Shown here in pieces: positions 51,465 to 59,868 of a stretch of DNA of 64,000 nucleotides. The notes under the pieces are model-generated. The model was not told the DNA's origin, ran no database searches, and saw only the letters and a program-made list of their open reading frames with translations. Location: assembly GCF_001984175.1 (NCBI RefSeq), contig NZ_MTQP01000064.1:310001-374000 (forward strand), in the 5' to 3' direction. Numbering within the stretch: the stretch's first letter is position 1; each line of letters begins with the position of its first letter. Position numbers and translations under genes: made by a program. The stretch comes from Saccharothrix sp. ALI-22-I (lineage in GTDB: Bacteria > Actinomycetota > Actinomycetes > Mycobacteriales > Pseudonocardiaceae).

Positions 51465-52595
51465 TTAAAAGAAATCAGCCAGACGGGGGATGCCAGGGGC
51501 ACCGACCAGGTGATCGAGCAGTGCCGCGTCGCCGTCGAGCAGGCCGGCGCGGCGTAGGGCGTGGGTGTCCTGCATGCCGCTGAACCACGGTCCGAGGGCA
51601 CGGGCGTGCAGTCGCACGGCACCGGTGCCGCCGGGCTCTACGTGCACCTGGCCGTCCTCGACCACCAGCCGTTGCCGGCCCGCGTGCCACGGCGCGTGCT
51701 CGTCGATGATGTCCAGGTCGACGGACGCGGGCTTCAGCCACTCCGCCGCAGGCCAGCCCCGTGCCGTGACCGCCGCAGGCAGGTCCACCACGCGCAGCAG
51801 CCACGCGGACGTGGTGATGGTGTACTCGATCGCCTGGTTGGTCAGCAGGCCCGTGACGGCGGGATCGGTGACCCGGAGCAACGCCCGGTCCAGCACACCG
51901 GCCCAGCTGCCGAGTTCGCGCAGCAGCCCGAGTTGCGTCACGACATCCCGTCCGACCAGGTCGAACACCCGCAGCTCGTCGGGACGGCGTTGGGCCGTGA
52001 GGTAGCCGCGCACCTCCCCGTCGTGACCGGGCACCACGGACACGACGTCGAGGTCGAGCGCCCGGGTCAGGTCGATGGCGGGCGCACTGCGGTCGATCAG
52101 CCCGTTCACCGTGGACGCGACGTCGGTGTAGCAGGCGTGCAGGGCCTGGAGGTCGCCCTCCTCGGCTGGTCGGGTGACGACCCGCTCGCCCACGGGCATC
52201 CGGTCCAGCGGGAAGTCCAGCCACTCGAACACCCCCGCCCGCTCCCACCCGCGCGACCGGTAGAGCGCGGGCACGGTCGCGTAGAGCACGGACAGCGGCC
52301 GGCCGTGCTCCCTCATGTCCCGCAACGCGGCGTCGAGCAGCGCGCTCGCCACCCCACGCCCCCGCGCGGACGGGTCGACGGCCACGCCCCCGATGCCGCC
52401 CATGGGCACGGTGGAGCCGCCGTAGAACTGGTGTAACTCGTTGATCGTGAGCACCGCCGCCAGCCGCCCGTCCAGCTCGACGCCGAGTCCCCGGATACCG
52501 GGGCGCAACGGCGCCGGCTCGCCCCGGCCGAAGGCCACCCGGCGCAGCCTGGCGGCGTTCTCGACATCGTCGTCGGTCAATTCGCGAATCCGCAC
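51465..52595 (-). CDS. Eis-like GNAT N-acetyltransferase
   Basis: A 376-residue protein with the tripartite Eis build: a GNAT domain at the N-terminus (VDPSARGRGVASALLDAALRDM is the acetyl-CoA loop), a second GNAT-like domain, and a C-terminal sterol-carrier-like domain (DIIDEHAPWHAGRQRLVVEDGQV). The free C-terminal carboxylate, FF at the end here, serves catalysis in Eis enzymes. Eis proteins acetylate aminoglycosides or host targets at several amines; the real substrate here is unknown. GTG start. Confidence 0.92.
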   Translation of the reverse strand: MRIRELTDDDVENAARLRRVAFGRGEPAPLRPGIRGLGVELDGRLAAVLTINELHQFYGGSTVPMGGIGGVAVDPSARGRGVASALLDAALRDMREHGRPLSVLYATVPALYRSRGWERAGVFEWLDFPLDRMPVGERVVTRPAEEGDLQALHACYTDVASTVNGLIDRSAPAIDLTRALDLDVVSVVPGHDGEVRGYLTAQRRPDELRVFDLVGRDVVTQLGLLRELGSWAGVLDRALLRVTDPAVTGLLTNQAIEYTITTSAWLLRVVDLPAAVTARGWPAAEWLKPASVDLDIIDEHAPWHAGRQRLVVEDGQVHVEPGGTGAVRLHARALGPWFSGMQDTHALRRAGLLDGDAALLDHLVGAPGIPRLADFF

Positions 52596-52605
52596 GCCAC
52601 CCTGC

Positions 52606-53436
52606 TTACCAGGTGAAGAAGCCCTGACCGGTCTTCCGGCCGAGATGACCAGCCGCGACCTTGTCCCGCAGCAGCCCCGGCGGTTCGAAGCGCGGGCCCA
52701 GCTCGGCCGCCAGGTGCTCGGCGATGGCCAGCCGGACGTCCAGCCCGACCAGGTCGGTCAGCCGCAACGGGCCCATCGGCCACCCGTAGCCGAGCCGCAT
52801 CCCGGTGTCGATGTCCTCCGCACTCGCGACGCCCTCTTCGAGCATCCGGATCGCCTCCATGCCGACCGCGACCCCGAGCCGTGACGTGGCGAAGCCGGGC
52901 ACGTCCCGCACCTCGATGACGGTCTTGCCCAGCTCCTCGGCCCAACCGCGGACCCGGGCGACGACGTCGGCGGACACCCCGGCGTGGTGGACCAGCTCGA
53001 CCAGCTGCTGGACCGGCACGGGGTTGAAGAAGTGCATGCCCAGCACCCGCTCGCCGGGCAGGCCCTCGGCGAGCGCCGAGATCGACAACGACGACGTGTT
53101 GGACGCCAGCACGGCGTCCGGGCAAGCGTTTGCGGCGGCCTTGAGCACCTGCCGCTTCAGCTCGACGTCCTCCGGCACCGCCTCCACCACCAGCGAGGCG
53201 CCCGCGGCCACATCGTCCAGGCGTTCGACCACGGTGAGGTGCTTCAGCAGCTCGTGCGGCACCGCGTCGAGCTTGCCCCGGTCGGCGGCCTTGGCCAGCG
53301 ACGCCTCGACGGCCCGCCGTGCGGCCGACGCCCGCTCGGCGCCCGCCTCGACCAGCACCACCTCGTGCCCGCCGGCCAGGAACAGGTGGGCGACACCGGC
53401 GCCCATCGTGCCGCCGCCGATCACCACGGAGATCAT
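52606..53436 (-). CDS. 3-hydroxyacyl-CoA dehydrogenase
   Basis: A 276-residue short-form enzyme of the FadB/HBDH family, oxidising 3-hydroxyacyl-CoA with NAD. The dinucleotide loop VVIGGGTMGAGVAHLF, SNTSSLSISALA, the catalytic His in MHFFNPVPVQQLVE, and GFATSRLGVAVGMEAIRMLEEG are all present. Its ATG overlaps the EthD gene stop (TGATG). It probably acts in beta-oxidation or a butanoyl/phenylacetyl-CoA-type route. Confidence 0.95.
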   Translation of the reverse strand: MISVVIGGGTMGAGVAHLFLAGGHEVVLVEAGAERASAARRAVEASLAKAADRGKLDAVPHELLKHLTVVERLDDVAAGASLVVEAVPEDVELKRQVLKAAANACPDAVLASNTSSLSISALAEGLPGERVLGMHFFNPVPVQQLVELVHHAGVSADVVARVRGWAEELGKTVIEVRDVPGFATSRLGVAVGMEAIRMLEEGVASAEDIDTGMRLGYGWPMGPLRLTDLVGLDVRLAIAEHLAAELGPRFEPPGLLRDKVAAGHLGRKTGQGFFTW

Positions 53437-53786
53437 CAGGCGCCGACCCCGGTGGCCTCGGTGACGTCATCGGCGACGACCTCCGCGGCGAACATGGCGA
53501 CCAGCTCCACGCCGCCGATCTCGGTCAGGTTCGCGCCCGCGGCCTGCCACTCGGGCGACCCGAAGGCGGCCTTCATCGCCTCGGCGGACTCGAAGTACAT
53601 CTCGGCCACGATGTGCGGCTCGTGCTCGCCGAGGAATCCGGGCACGAAGACCCGGGAGACCTTCGCCACCTCGGCCCGCAGCAGTCCCGGCGTCCGTTCG
53701 ACCAACGGCAGGTGGGACGCGAAGTAGGCCTCGTCGAACGCCTCGACGTCGGTCGGTTTCCGGTACAGGGCGACGTACTTGATCAT
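53436..53786 (-). CDS. EthD domain protein
   Basis: A 116-residue dimeric alpha+beta-barrel (ferredoxin-like) protein of the EthD family. MIKYVALYRKPTDVEAFDEAYFASHLPLVERTPGL is characteristic and the AEMYFESAEAMKAAFGSPEWQAA stretch matches. EthD proteins assist ether degradation and similar oxidations, and some act as small cyclases or decarboxylases. A GGAAGG site precedes the ATG. It leads a two-gene unit with the hydroxyacyl-CoA dehydrogenase. Confidence 0.92.
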   Translation of the reverse strand: MIKYVALYRKPTDVEAFDEAYFASHLPLVERTPGLLRAEVAKVSRVFVPGFLGEHEPHIVAEMYFESAEAMKAAFGSPEWQAAGANLTEIGGVELVAMFAAEVVADDVTEATGVGA

Positions 53787-53840
53787 GTGACACCTTCCGT
53801 CCGGTTTCGCCTGCGAATGTAACACCGGCACCATGGACCG

Positions 53841-54509
53841 GTGCGGATCATCCTGCTGCGTCACGGACAGAGCCTGGGCAACGTCGACGAACTGGCGTAC
53901 TGCCGCGTCCCCGACCACGCCCTCCCGTTGACCGAACAGGGCGAGCAGGAGGCCAAGGCCGCCGGCCCGCGGATCAAGGAACTGCTCAACGGCGACCCGG
54001 CGGCCGTCTACGTCAGCCCGTACGTGCGGACCAGGGCCACCCTGCGCAACCTCGACCTCGGTGACCAGGTGGAACGCACGGTGGCCGAGCCGCGGCTGCG
54101 GGAACAGGACTGGGGCAACCTCCAGGACCCGGTCCGGCAGGAGGTGCTCAAGCACCAGCGCCACGCGTTCGGCCACTTCTTCTTCCGGCTGCCCAACGGC
54201 GAGTCCGGCGCGGACGTGGACGACCGGCTGGCCGCGTTCCTGACCGACCTGGAGACCCGGATGCGCGACCCGGCCCACCCGACCACCGCGCTGGTGGTGT
54301 CGCACGGCCTCACCATCCGCCTGCTGTGCCGGCGGCTGTTCGGCTGGAGCATCGAGCTGTTCGAGTCGCTGTCGAACCTGGAGACGTGCGAGGACCGGGT
54401 CCTCACCCACGACGGCAAGGCGTGGCACCTGGACCGGCCGTTCGACCAGTGGCGACCGTCCCCGGACGGCGAGACCCAGGGACCGCTCGCACCGGCGTCC
54501 GGGAGCTAG
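53841..54509 (+). CDS. histidine phosphatase family protein
   Basis: A 222-residue phosphoglycerate-mutase-like phosphatase. The RHGQS phosphohistidine motif is near the N-terminus (MRIILLRHGQSLGNV), a second catalytic His in VVSHGLTIRLL, and the Arg of SPYVRTRATL is in place. The substrate is not readable; the general shape fits a broad-specificity phosphatase. It starts with GTG, with a divergent promoter region of 54 nt. The stop codon overlaps that of the convergent MerR-PP2C gene in CTAG. Confidence 0.9.
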   Translation: MRIILLRHGQSLGNVDELAYCRVPDHALPLTEQGEQEAKAAGPRIKELLNGDPAAVYVSPYVRTRATLRNLDLGDQVERTVAEPRLREQDWGNLQDPVRQEVLKHQRHAFGHFFFRLPNGESGADVDDRLAAFLTDLETRMRDPAHPTTALVVSHGLTIRLLCRRLFGWSIELFESLSNLETCEDRVLTHDGKAWHLDRPFDQWRPSPDGETQGPLAPASGS

Positions 54510-55558
54510 GCCGGGATCACGTCCGCGACCACGCACACCACGTTGTCCGGGCCGCCACTGGCGTTGGCCAGCTCGATCAGCCGCCGCGTCGCCTCGTCCG
54601 GGTCCGCCGCGGACTCCAGCACCTCCAGCAGGTCCGCCTGCGGCACCACGGTGTGCAGGCCGTCCGAGCACAGCAGGTACCGGTCGCCCGGCCGGGCGTC
54701 GTGCAGGGCCAGGTCCGGCTGCACCGCCTTGCCGTGCAGGGCCCGCACGAGCATCGACCGCTGCGGGTGGCTGACCGCCTCCTCCTCGGTCAGCCGGCCC
54801 TCGTCGATCAGCGACCGCACCACCGTGTGGTCGTGGGTGATGCGGAACAGCTCGCCGCCGCGCAGCAGGTACACCCGCGCGTCGCCGACGTGGACCAGGC
54901 CCAGCCGCGACCCGGACAGCACCAGCGCGGTCAACGTGGTCCCGCTGCACTCCTCGGCGGGATGGGCCGACAGGTAGTCGCCGACCGCCGCACCGGCCCG
55001 GTGAACCGCGTCCGCCAGGGTGTTGAGCAGTTCCCCGGCCGGGATGGCGGTGTCCAGCGGGGCGAGCGCGTCGATGGCCATCGAGCTGACCGACTCGCCG
55101 CGGGCGCCGAACCCGTCGGCCACCGCGAGCAGCCGTTCGCCCGCGTAGCCGGAGTCCTGGTTCGAGTCCCTGACGAGCCCGCGGTCGGTGCGCAGGGCGT
55201 ACCGGAGTGCGACGGTCATGGTGGTGTCCTTCCCGGACAGTTGCTCCACGAGGAAGGTGGCCAGGCTGCGCCGGGCCGCGGTGTCCGCCTCGACCTGCGC
55301 CCAGTAGGCGCGCACCTCGTCGGCGGCGTCCGCCGGGTCGAGCGCGCACACCCGTCGGATGCGGGCCAACGGCATGCCGAGCCTGCGCAGCCACGCCACC
55401 AGTCGGGCCCGGTCGAGCTGCTCCGGCGCGTAGAGCCGGTAACCCGACAGCGGATCGACCCGGGCGGGCGTGAGCAGACCCAGCTCGTCGTAGAGCCGCA
55501 GCGCCTTCGGCGACAGCCTGCAGGCCCGCGCGAACGCCCCGATGGTCAGCAGCTCCAC
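54506..55558 (-). CDS. MerR DNA-binding domain fused to PP2C-type phosphatase
   Basis: A 350-residue chimera. Residues 1-110 are a MerR head and coiled coil (LTIGAFARACRLSPKALRLYDELGLL, SGYRLYAPEQL). From about 115 a PP2C Ser/Thr phosphatase follows, with metal-binding Asp in SNQDSG, AVADGF, CSDGLHTVV and GPDNVVCV. The usual DGMGG is replaced by DGFGARGE, but the Asp and Gly are kept, so activity is likely. It could switch DNA binding by its own dephosphorylation state or report on a kinase. AAGGGG lies about seven bases before the GTG start. The promoter has a MerR-type 19-bp spacer. Confidence 0.92.
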   Translation of the reverse strand: MELLTIGAFARACRLSPKALRLYDELGLLTPARVDPLSGYRLYAPEQLDRARLVAWLRRLGMPLARIRRVCALDPADAADEVRAYWAQVEADTAARRSLATFLVEQLSGKDTTMTVALRYALRTDRGLVRDSNQDSGYAGERLLAVADGFGARGESVSSMAIDALAPLDTAIPAGELLNTLADAVHRAGAAVGDYLSAHPAEECSGTTLTALVLSGSRLGLVHVGDARVYLLRGGELFRITHDHTVVRSLIDEGRLTEEEAVSHPQRSMLVRALHGKAVQPDLALHDARPGDRYLLCSDGLHTVVPQADLLEVLESAADPDEATRRLIELANASGGPDNVVCVVADVIPA

Positions 55559-55601
55559 GACCCACCCCTTCCCCGTCCGGGCACCTCGCCCGGCTGAGTC
55601 A

Positions 55602-55650
55602 ACCGTGCTGCCTCACCCAGGGTGAAGGTCAAACACAGCACCCAGGGTGA
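55602..55650 (-). promoter_or_regulatory. MerR-type promoter with two operator palindromes
   Basis: On the minus strand TTGACC (55632-55627) and CACGGT (55607-55602) are 19 nt apart, the over-long spacing typical of MerR targets. The spacer holds the palindrome TCACCcagGGTGA (55613-55625). A second copy, GCACCCAGGGTGA (55638-55650), lies upstream. This suggests the MerR-PP2C protein controls its own gene. Confidence 0.7.
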
Positions 55651-55667
55651 AGGCCGACCACGGGGTG

Positions 55668-55832
55668 TCAGGGCAACAGGCCACGCCGGTAAGCGGCCAC
55701 CACCCGTCGGGGCACCATCAGCCGTCGCCCGTCCAACGTCACCACCGGCACCGGATCCGGCACGGTCGCCTTCCACTGCGCCCGCCGCGACCGCGTGTTG
55801 CTCCGCGACATCTTCCGCTTCGGGACGGCCAT
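55668..55832 (-). CDS. rpmF: 50S ribosomal protein bL32
   Basis: A 54-residue ribosomal protein with [22 protein letters not shown] at the N-terminus and [24 protein letters not shown] at the end. It lacks the four zinc-binding Cys of the standard form, as in mycobacterial L32. The ATG overlaps by one nt the stop of the rpmE2 remnant (TGATG). In M. tuberculosis rpmF also lies next to mprA, which supports identity and a primary role. It is the only intact ribosomal gene in this cluster. Confidence 0.93.
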   Translation of the reverse strand: MAVPKRKMSRSNTRSRRAQWKATVPDPVPVVTLDGRRLMVPRRVVAAYRRGLLP

Positions 55833-56017
55833 CAGCCCGACCTCCGCCCGTAGCGGCGGTTGAACTTCTCGACCCGCCCGGCGGTGTCCGTGACCCGCTG
55901 CGCGCCGGTCCAGAACGGGTGCGAGTCCGAGGTCACGTCCACCGCGATCAGCGGGTACACCTGCCCTTCCCACTCGATCGTCCGCGAGGACGTGGCGGTC
56001 GACCGGGTCGGGAACGT
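55832..56017 (-). pseudogene. rpmE2 (bL31B) remnant lacking its start
   Basis: The frame reads [18 protein letters not shown], then [19 protein letters not shown], and ends [13 protein letters not shown], the central and C-terminal parts of the zinc-independent L31 paralog. The first 25 or so residues are missing; a stop lies just upstream in frame and there is no start codon before the middle. At about 56017 the sequence switches to the cobW remnant, marking a deletion junction. Confidence 0.87.
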
Positions 56018-56424
56018 CCGCGCCGACGCTCAACCCGCCGCCGGCCGACTCCAGCCACATGACGCGGGGACGGCTGGCTGATCGCCCACACCCGTCCGCG
56101 CGCCCGCACCACGCCGTCCAGCAGCACGTCCAGCGCGTCGTGCAGCCGCATCGGGTGGAACGGGCGCCGTGCGGCGAACCGCACCACCGACACACCGGCG
56201 GCGGGCTCCAACGGCACACCGCGCAGCAACGGCCCGAACGCCGGGGTGAACCGCCGTCCGACCGGCACCGCCAACAACCGTGGGACGTCCAAAGTAGACA
56301 GTTCGAACCGGGGCGTGCCACAAGCGACCCGGTCCAGCACCGCGGTCAGCACGTCGTCGCCGGCGGGTCCGGTCAGCACGAGCGCGTCGGCGAACTCCAC
56401 CTGACCGACCACGACCTGCGCCAC
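56010..56424 (-). pseudogene. CobW-type GTP-binding protein (ZNG1/YeiR-like) remnant
   Basis: The remnant starts [16 protein letters not shown] and runs through [21 protein letters not shown] and [12 protein letters not shown], the second half of CobW family zinc-handling GTPases. After a one-base frameshift near 56062 it continues [15 protein letters not shown], then is cut where rpmE2 begins. The whole N-terminal GTPase domain with the P-loop is gone, as is the last part. A protein could still be made from an internal GTG but would have no nucleotide site. Confidence 0.87.
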
Positions 56425-56560
56425 GGTTCATCTCCGACCGGGCAAGATCCGCTCCCGCCGGGTCACCGGCCTGACGCCGCAGCAGCAGCGCCAGGTCGCC
56501 ACCGCGATCAAGAACGCGCGGGAGAAGGCGCTGCTGCCCTATCCCTCACAAGGCCGCTGA
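56424..56560 (+). pseudogene. rpsR2 (bS18) remnant
   Basis: Reading on the plus strand, RFISDR is followed, after loss of one G at about 56441, by [20 protein letters not shown] and [15 protein letters not shown], then a stop. This is the C-terminal half of ribosomal protein S18 with the start lost. It abuts the cobW remnant head to head. Together with rpmE2 and cobW it is what is left of a zinc-starvation (Zur-type) gene set. Confidence 0.87.
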
Positions 56561-56858
56561 GCGACGCGGTGCTGGCCACGGCCAGCACCGCCAACGCGGG
56601 CCAGTCCGGCACCAGGTGCCCCTCGTCGCCGACGACGAAGCTCGCGTACAGGCCCCAGCACTGCACCGCGGTCAGCACCGCGCCGAGCACGGTCGTCCAC
56701 CACGAGACGACCACCACGACCACCACCAGCAGGAGCAGGGCGAACACCGGCCAGCTCGCGGCGAGGGCGGTCACCCCGACGCCGCCCGCGAAGCCGAGCG
56801 CGGACCCGTGCACTGTTCCGACCATGACCGGCCATTCAACGTCCCAGTTGAGACGCAC
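56508..56858 (-). CDS. hypothetical membrane protein
   Basis: A 116-residue protein with three or four hydrophobic segments ([57 protein letters not shown] and [15 protein letters not shown]). The last 15 residues ([11 protein letters not shown]) come from DNA that also encodes the rpsR2 remnant, so the original 3' end may have been lost. The GTG start has GGGGGA upstream; an ATG 11 codons later is possible. Unknown function. Confidence 0.65.
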   Translation of the reverse strand: MRLNWDVEWPVMVGTVHGSALGFAGGVGVTALAASWPVFALLLLVVVVVVVSWWTTVLGAVLTAVQCWGLYASFVVGDEGHLVPDWPALAVLAVASTASLSGLVRDRAAAPSPARS

Positions 56859-56910
56859 GCCACCGTCCCCCAGGCCGGTTCACTGGATCGTGTGAGGCAC
56901 GATCGTCCGA

Positions 56911-57543
56911 ATGAGCTTCTACGACGTCCTGCACCGCCGGAGGGACACCAGGGGTGAGTTCACCGGCGCCCCGATCCCGCCCGAGGTGCTGCGCCGGGTG
57001 CTCACCGCCGCGCACGCCGCGCCCAGTGTGGGCCTGTCCCAGCCGTGGGACTTCATCGTCGTGCGCGACGAGCACACCCGCCGCGCGTTCCGCGACCACG
57101 TCCAGGCCGAGCGCAGTGTCTTCGCCGCCGAATTGGACCCGCAGCAGGCCGAGCTGTTCGCCAAGATCAAGGTCGAGGGCATTCTGGAGTCGACGGTCGG
57201 CGTCGTCGTCACCTACGACCCCGACCGCGGCTCGCCGGCCGTGCTGGGCAGGCACGCGATCGCCGACGCCGGCCTGTACTCGGTGTGCCTGGCCATCCAG
57301 AACCTGTGGCTGGCCGCGACCGCCGAAGGTCTGGGCGTCGGTTGGGTGAGCTTCTACCGCGAGGATGCGCTGCGCAGGATGCTGGACATCCCGCAGCCGC
57401 TGCGGCCGGTGGCGTGGCTGTGCGTCGGACCCGTGGACCGCCTTCCGGACACACCGGACCTGGAACGGCACGGCTGGCGCAACCGAATGCCTCTCGACGA
57501 CGTAGTTCACCAGGAGCGGTACACACGGCGTTCGGGCCGGTAG
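56911..57543 (+). CDS. bluB: 5,6-dimethylbenzimidazole synthase
   Basis: BluB oxidatively cleaves reduced FMN to 5,6-dimethylbenzimidazole, the lower ligand of vitamin B12. The 210-residue product has the nitroreductase-like fold with family-specific words: RRRDTRGEFTG, APSVGLSQPWDFIVV, AIQNLWLAATAEGLGVGWVSFY, and RPVAWLCVGPVD. It is somewhat more specific than a general nitroreductase. There is no cobalamin riboswitch and no other B12 genes nearby. It may also be cotranscribed with the following gene after a 75-nt spacer. Confidence 0.88.
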   Translation: MSFYDVLHRRRDTRGEFTGAPIPPEVLRRVLTAAHAAPSVGLSQPWDFIVVRDEHTRRAFRDHVQAERSVFAAELDPQQAELFAKIKVEGILESTVGVVVTYDPDRGSPAVLGRHAIADAGLYSVCLAIQNLWLAATAEGLGVGWVSFYREDALRRMLDIPQPLRPVAWLCVGPVDRLPDTPDLERHGWRNRMPLDDVVHQERYTRRSGR

Positions 57544-57617
57544 CCTGTGGTAGCCGTGCCGTCGGCGAGCGGGTCCGCGTACCCGGCTCGCCGAGTCGGA
57601 ATGGAGTGTCAGCACGA

Positions 57618-59132
57618 GTGGAGCAGCAAGATCCGCTGGTAGCGGGGCAGGTGCCGCAACTCGACCCTGAGGTCAAGGCGTTGCTGAACGCTGGCCGCCT
57701 ACCGGAGGCCAACACCCTGTTCGACCAGGTGGTGAGCCGGGTGCCGCCGGGCGCGGACCGCTGGCAGCGTTCCGCCGTGCTGGTCAACCGGGCCAAGCTG
57801 GCGTGGCGGCTGGGCCGCATCCCGCTGGCGTTGGAGCTGGCCGCGGAGGGCTGGACCGATCTGGACGGCGAGCACCACGACAACCTCGCCGCCGCCCAGG
57901 CGATGCACGCGCTGGCCTACCTGCTGGAGGGCATCGGCAACCGCCGTGCGGCCATCGACATGGTGCGGTTATCCGCACAGGTCGCCCGCCGCGCGATGGC
58001 GAGGTCCGAAGCCGCGGCCGAAGTGTTGGGCCACAGTCTCCAGGGCCTCGGCGGACTGTTGAACTTCCGCGCCATCTCGGCGCCGCCGGACGAGGCGCGG
58101 GAGATCTTCGAAGAGGCGCGTGTGTGCCTCAAGGAGGGCTTGGAACTGGCCGAGGAAGAGCAGATGCGGCGGGCACTGATGGCCGCGTACAGCCGTGCGC
58201 TGGCCGGTGTCGGCGAGTTGGAGCAGGCCGAGGAGACCGCCGCGGAGACGTTGCGGCAGGCGCGCGACGCCGACGACAAGTGGTCGTTGGCGGGGGCCAA
58301 TTGGGTGTTGGCCGGGGTCCGGCGCATGCAGGGCAGGCTGGTGGAGGCGCGCACGTTGGCCAGCCGGGCGGTCGCCGCGGCGGAGGCCATCAACGACGCG
58401 TCGCTGCTGCTGCGGTACTCGCTGGATCTCGCGGACATCTGCGCGGAGATGGACGACCACGTCGGCGAGGCGGCGGCGTTGCGCTGTTCGGTCGCGGCGA
58501 ACAAGACCGCGACGGTGACCCTCCAAGAAGGACTGGGGCAGGCGTTGGAGCAGCGCCGGGTGGCCGTGCAGGCGCAGCGGTTGGCCGTGGCGGCGCAGGA
58601 GGCGGCGGCCCGCGACCCGTTGACAGGGCTGGCGAACCGGCTCGGGCTGGAACGCGCGGCGGCCGGTCTGCTGGAGGGCACGTCGGCGCGCGGCCGGGTG
58701 CCGTGGCTGGTGCTGGTGGACGTGGATCAGTTCAAGGGTGTGAACGACGACGCCGGCCACGCGGCGGGTGACGCGACGTTGCGCGAGATCGCGCAGTTGC
58801 TGCGGCGCGAGTGCCGTGCCGCCGACTTGGTCGCGAGGTGGGCCGGTGACGAGTTCGTGGTGCTGCTCGGCGACTCGGGCGGCAACTCGTTCGACGTCGG
58901 CCCGACGGTCGCCGAACGCATCCGTGCCGCCGTGGACGGCCATGACTGGACCATGGTCCTGGGCACCGCCCAGCGCCCCACGGTGAGCATCGGCGTAGCC
59001 GCCGGACCCGCCAAACTGGACCAACTGTTCGCCGCCGCCGACATGGCCCTCTACCGCGCCAAACGCCACGGCCGCAACCGCGTAGAGGTAGAACCCCACG
59101 TAGCAGTCCCCGAAATCGTCTCCGGCAACTAG
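57618..59132 (+). CDS. diguanylate cyclase with TPR-like sensor region
   Basis: A 504-residue soluble protein. Residues 1-330 are helical and look like tetratricopeptide-type repeats (ALELAAEGWTDLDGEHHDNLAAAQAMHALAY and related units), and a coiled coil leads to a GGDEF domain (DPLTGLANRLGLERAA). The active-site loop reads AGDEF near 409-413, a tolerated variant, with the product-inhibition site RAAD five residues before it. VSIGVAAGP and ALYRAKRHGRNRV close the domain. It should make c-di-GMP, with signal input by protein contact. The GTG start has a distant GGAG. Confidence 0.92.
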   Translation: MEQQDPLVAGQVPQLDPEVKALLNAGRLPEANTLFDQVVSRVPPGADRWQRSAVLVNRAKLAWRLGRIPLALELAAEGWTDLDGEHHDNLAAAQAMHALAYLLEGIGNRRAAIDMVRLSAQVARRAMARSEAAAEVLGHSLQGLGGLLNFRAISAPPDEAREIFEEARVCLKEGLELAEEEQMRRALMAAYSRALAGVGELEQAEETAAETLRQARDADDKWSLAGANWVLAGVRRMQGRLVEARTLASRAVAAAEAINDASLLLRYSLDLADICAEMDDHVGEAAALRCSVAANKTATVTLQEGLGQALEQRRVAVQAQRLAVAAQEAAARDPLTGLANRLGLERAAAGLLEGTSARGRVPWLVLVDVDQFKGVNDDAGHAAGDATLREIAQLLRRECRAADLVARWAGDEFVVLLGDSGGNSFDVGPTVAERIRAAVDGHDWTMVLGTAQRPTVSIGVAAGPAKLDQLFAAADMALYRAKRHGRNRVEVEPHVAVPEIVSGN

Positions 59133-59148
59133 CTCTCCGCTCCCACCC

Positions 59149-59218
59149 CGACCACCACGCGAGGTCGCGTCTTCCAGGCGACCGAGCCGCTGTCTCCGGA
59201 GGAGCGGCAATCAAACAC
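59149..59218. repeat. intergenic palindromic element, copy C (short form)
   Basis: ACCACCACGCGAGGTCGCGTC is followed directly by TTCCAGGCGACCGAGCC and a GC block ending GCAATCAAACAC. It shares both flanks with copies A and B but lacks the palindrome insert. It fills the spacer between the convergent GGDEF and regulator genes and reaches within 3 nt of the latter's stop codon. Confidence 0.8.
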
Positions 59219-59220
59219 TC

Positions 59221-59868
59221 CTAGGCGATCAGGCCGCCGCGGAAGGCGACCAGGGCGGCTTGGACGCGGTTGACGGCGCCGATCTTGCCCAGGACCGAAG
59301 AGACGTAGCCCTTCACGGTGGCCTCGGACAGGTGCAGTGTGCCGCCGATCTCGGCGTTGGACATGCCCTGTCCGATCAGGACCAGGACCTCGCGCTCGCG
59401 TTCGGACAGCGAGGCCAGCAGTCGGCGCGCGGGCTCGGCGGCACGCTCGCCGTCGGCGACCGCGGCCAGCACGCGGGCCGCCACGCCGGGGTCGAGCACG
59501 GCGCCGCCCAGCGCGAGGTCGCGCACCGCCCGGACCAACTGCTCGGGCTCGGTGTCCTTGAGCAGGAAGCCGGACGCGCCCAGCCGCAGCGCCTCCGACA
59601 CGTACTCGTCCACGTCGAACGTGGTGAGCATGGCGATCTTCGGCGGGTCGGGAATGGCGCGCAGCCTGCGCAGCGCCATCAGCCCGTCGGACGACCGCAT
59701 CCGGATGTCCAGCAGCACGACGTGCGGGCGGTGCCGGCGGGCCAGGTCGGCCACCAGGTGCCCGTCGTCACATTCGGCCACGACTTCGATGTCGCCGGCG
59801 CTGCTGAGGATCATGCGAAGGCCGGACCGGACGAGGTCTTCGTCATCGGCCAGCATCACCTTGATCAC
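59221..59868 (-). CDS. NarL/FixJ-type response regulator
   Basis: A 215-residue regulator with a receiver (acidic DDED near the start, phosphoacceptor Asp in VVLLDIRMRSSDG, Thr in LTTF, Lys in LLKDTEPEQL) and a LuxR helix-turn-helix (LSEREREVLVLIGQGMSNAEIGGTLHLSEATVKGYVSSVLGKIG). No histidine kinase is nearby, so it is an orphan. The GTG giving VIKVMLADDED lies after GGAGG; spacing is short. It is divergent from the acylase gene, separated by 385 nt. Confidence 0.93.
   Translation of the reverse strand: MIKVMLADDEDLVRSGLRMILSSAGDIEVVAECDDGHLVADLARRHRPHVVLLDIRMRSSDGLMALRRLRAIPDPPKIAMLTTFDVDEYVSEALRLGASGFLLKDTEPEQLVRAVRDLALGGAVLDPGVAARVLAAVADGERAAEPARRLLASLSEREREVLVLIGQGMSNAEIGGTLHLSEATVKGYVSSVLGKIGAVNRVQAALVAFRGGLIA

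Noticed and set aside
56859-56910. cobalamin riboswitch before bluB
   Set aside because: The spacer is only 52 nt and lacks any B12-box-like sequence.
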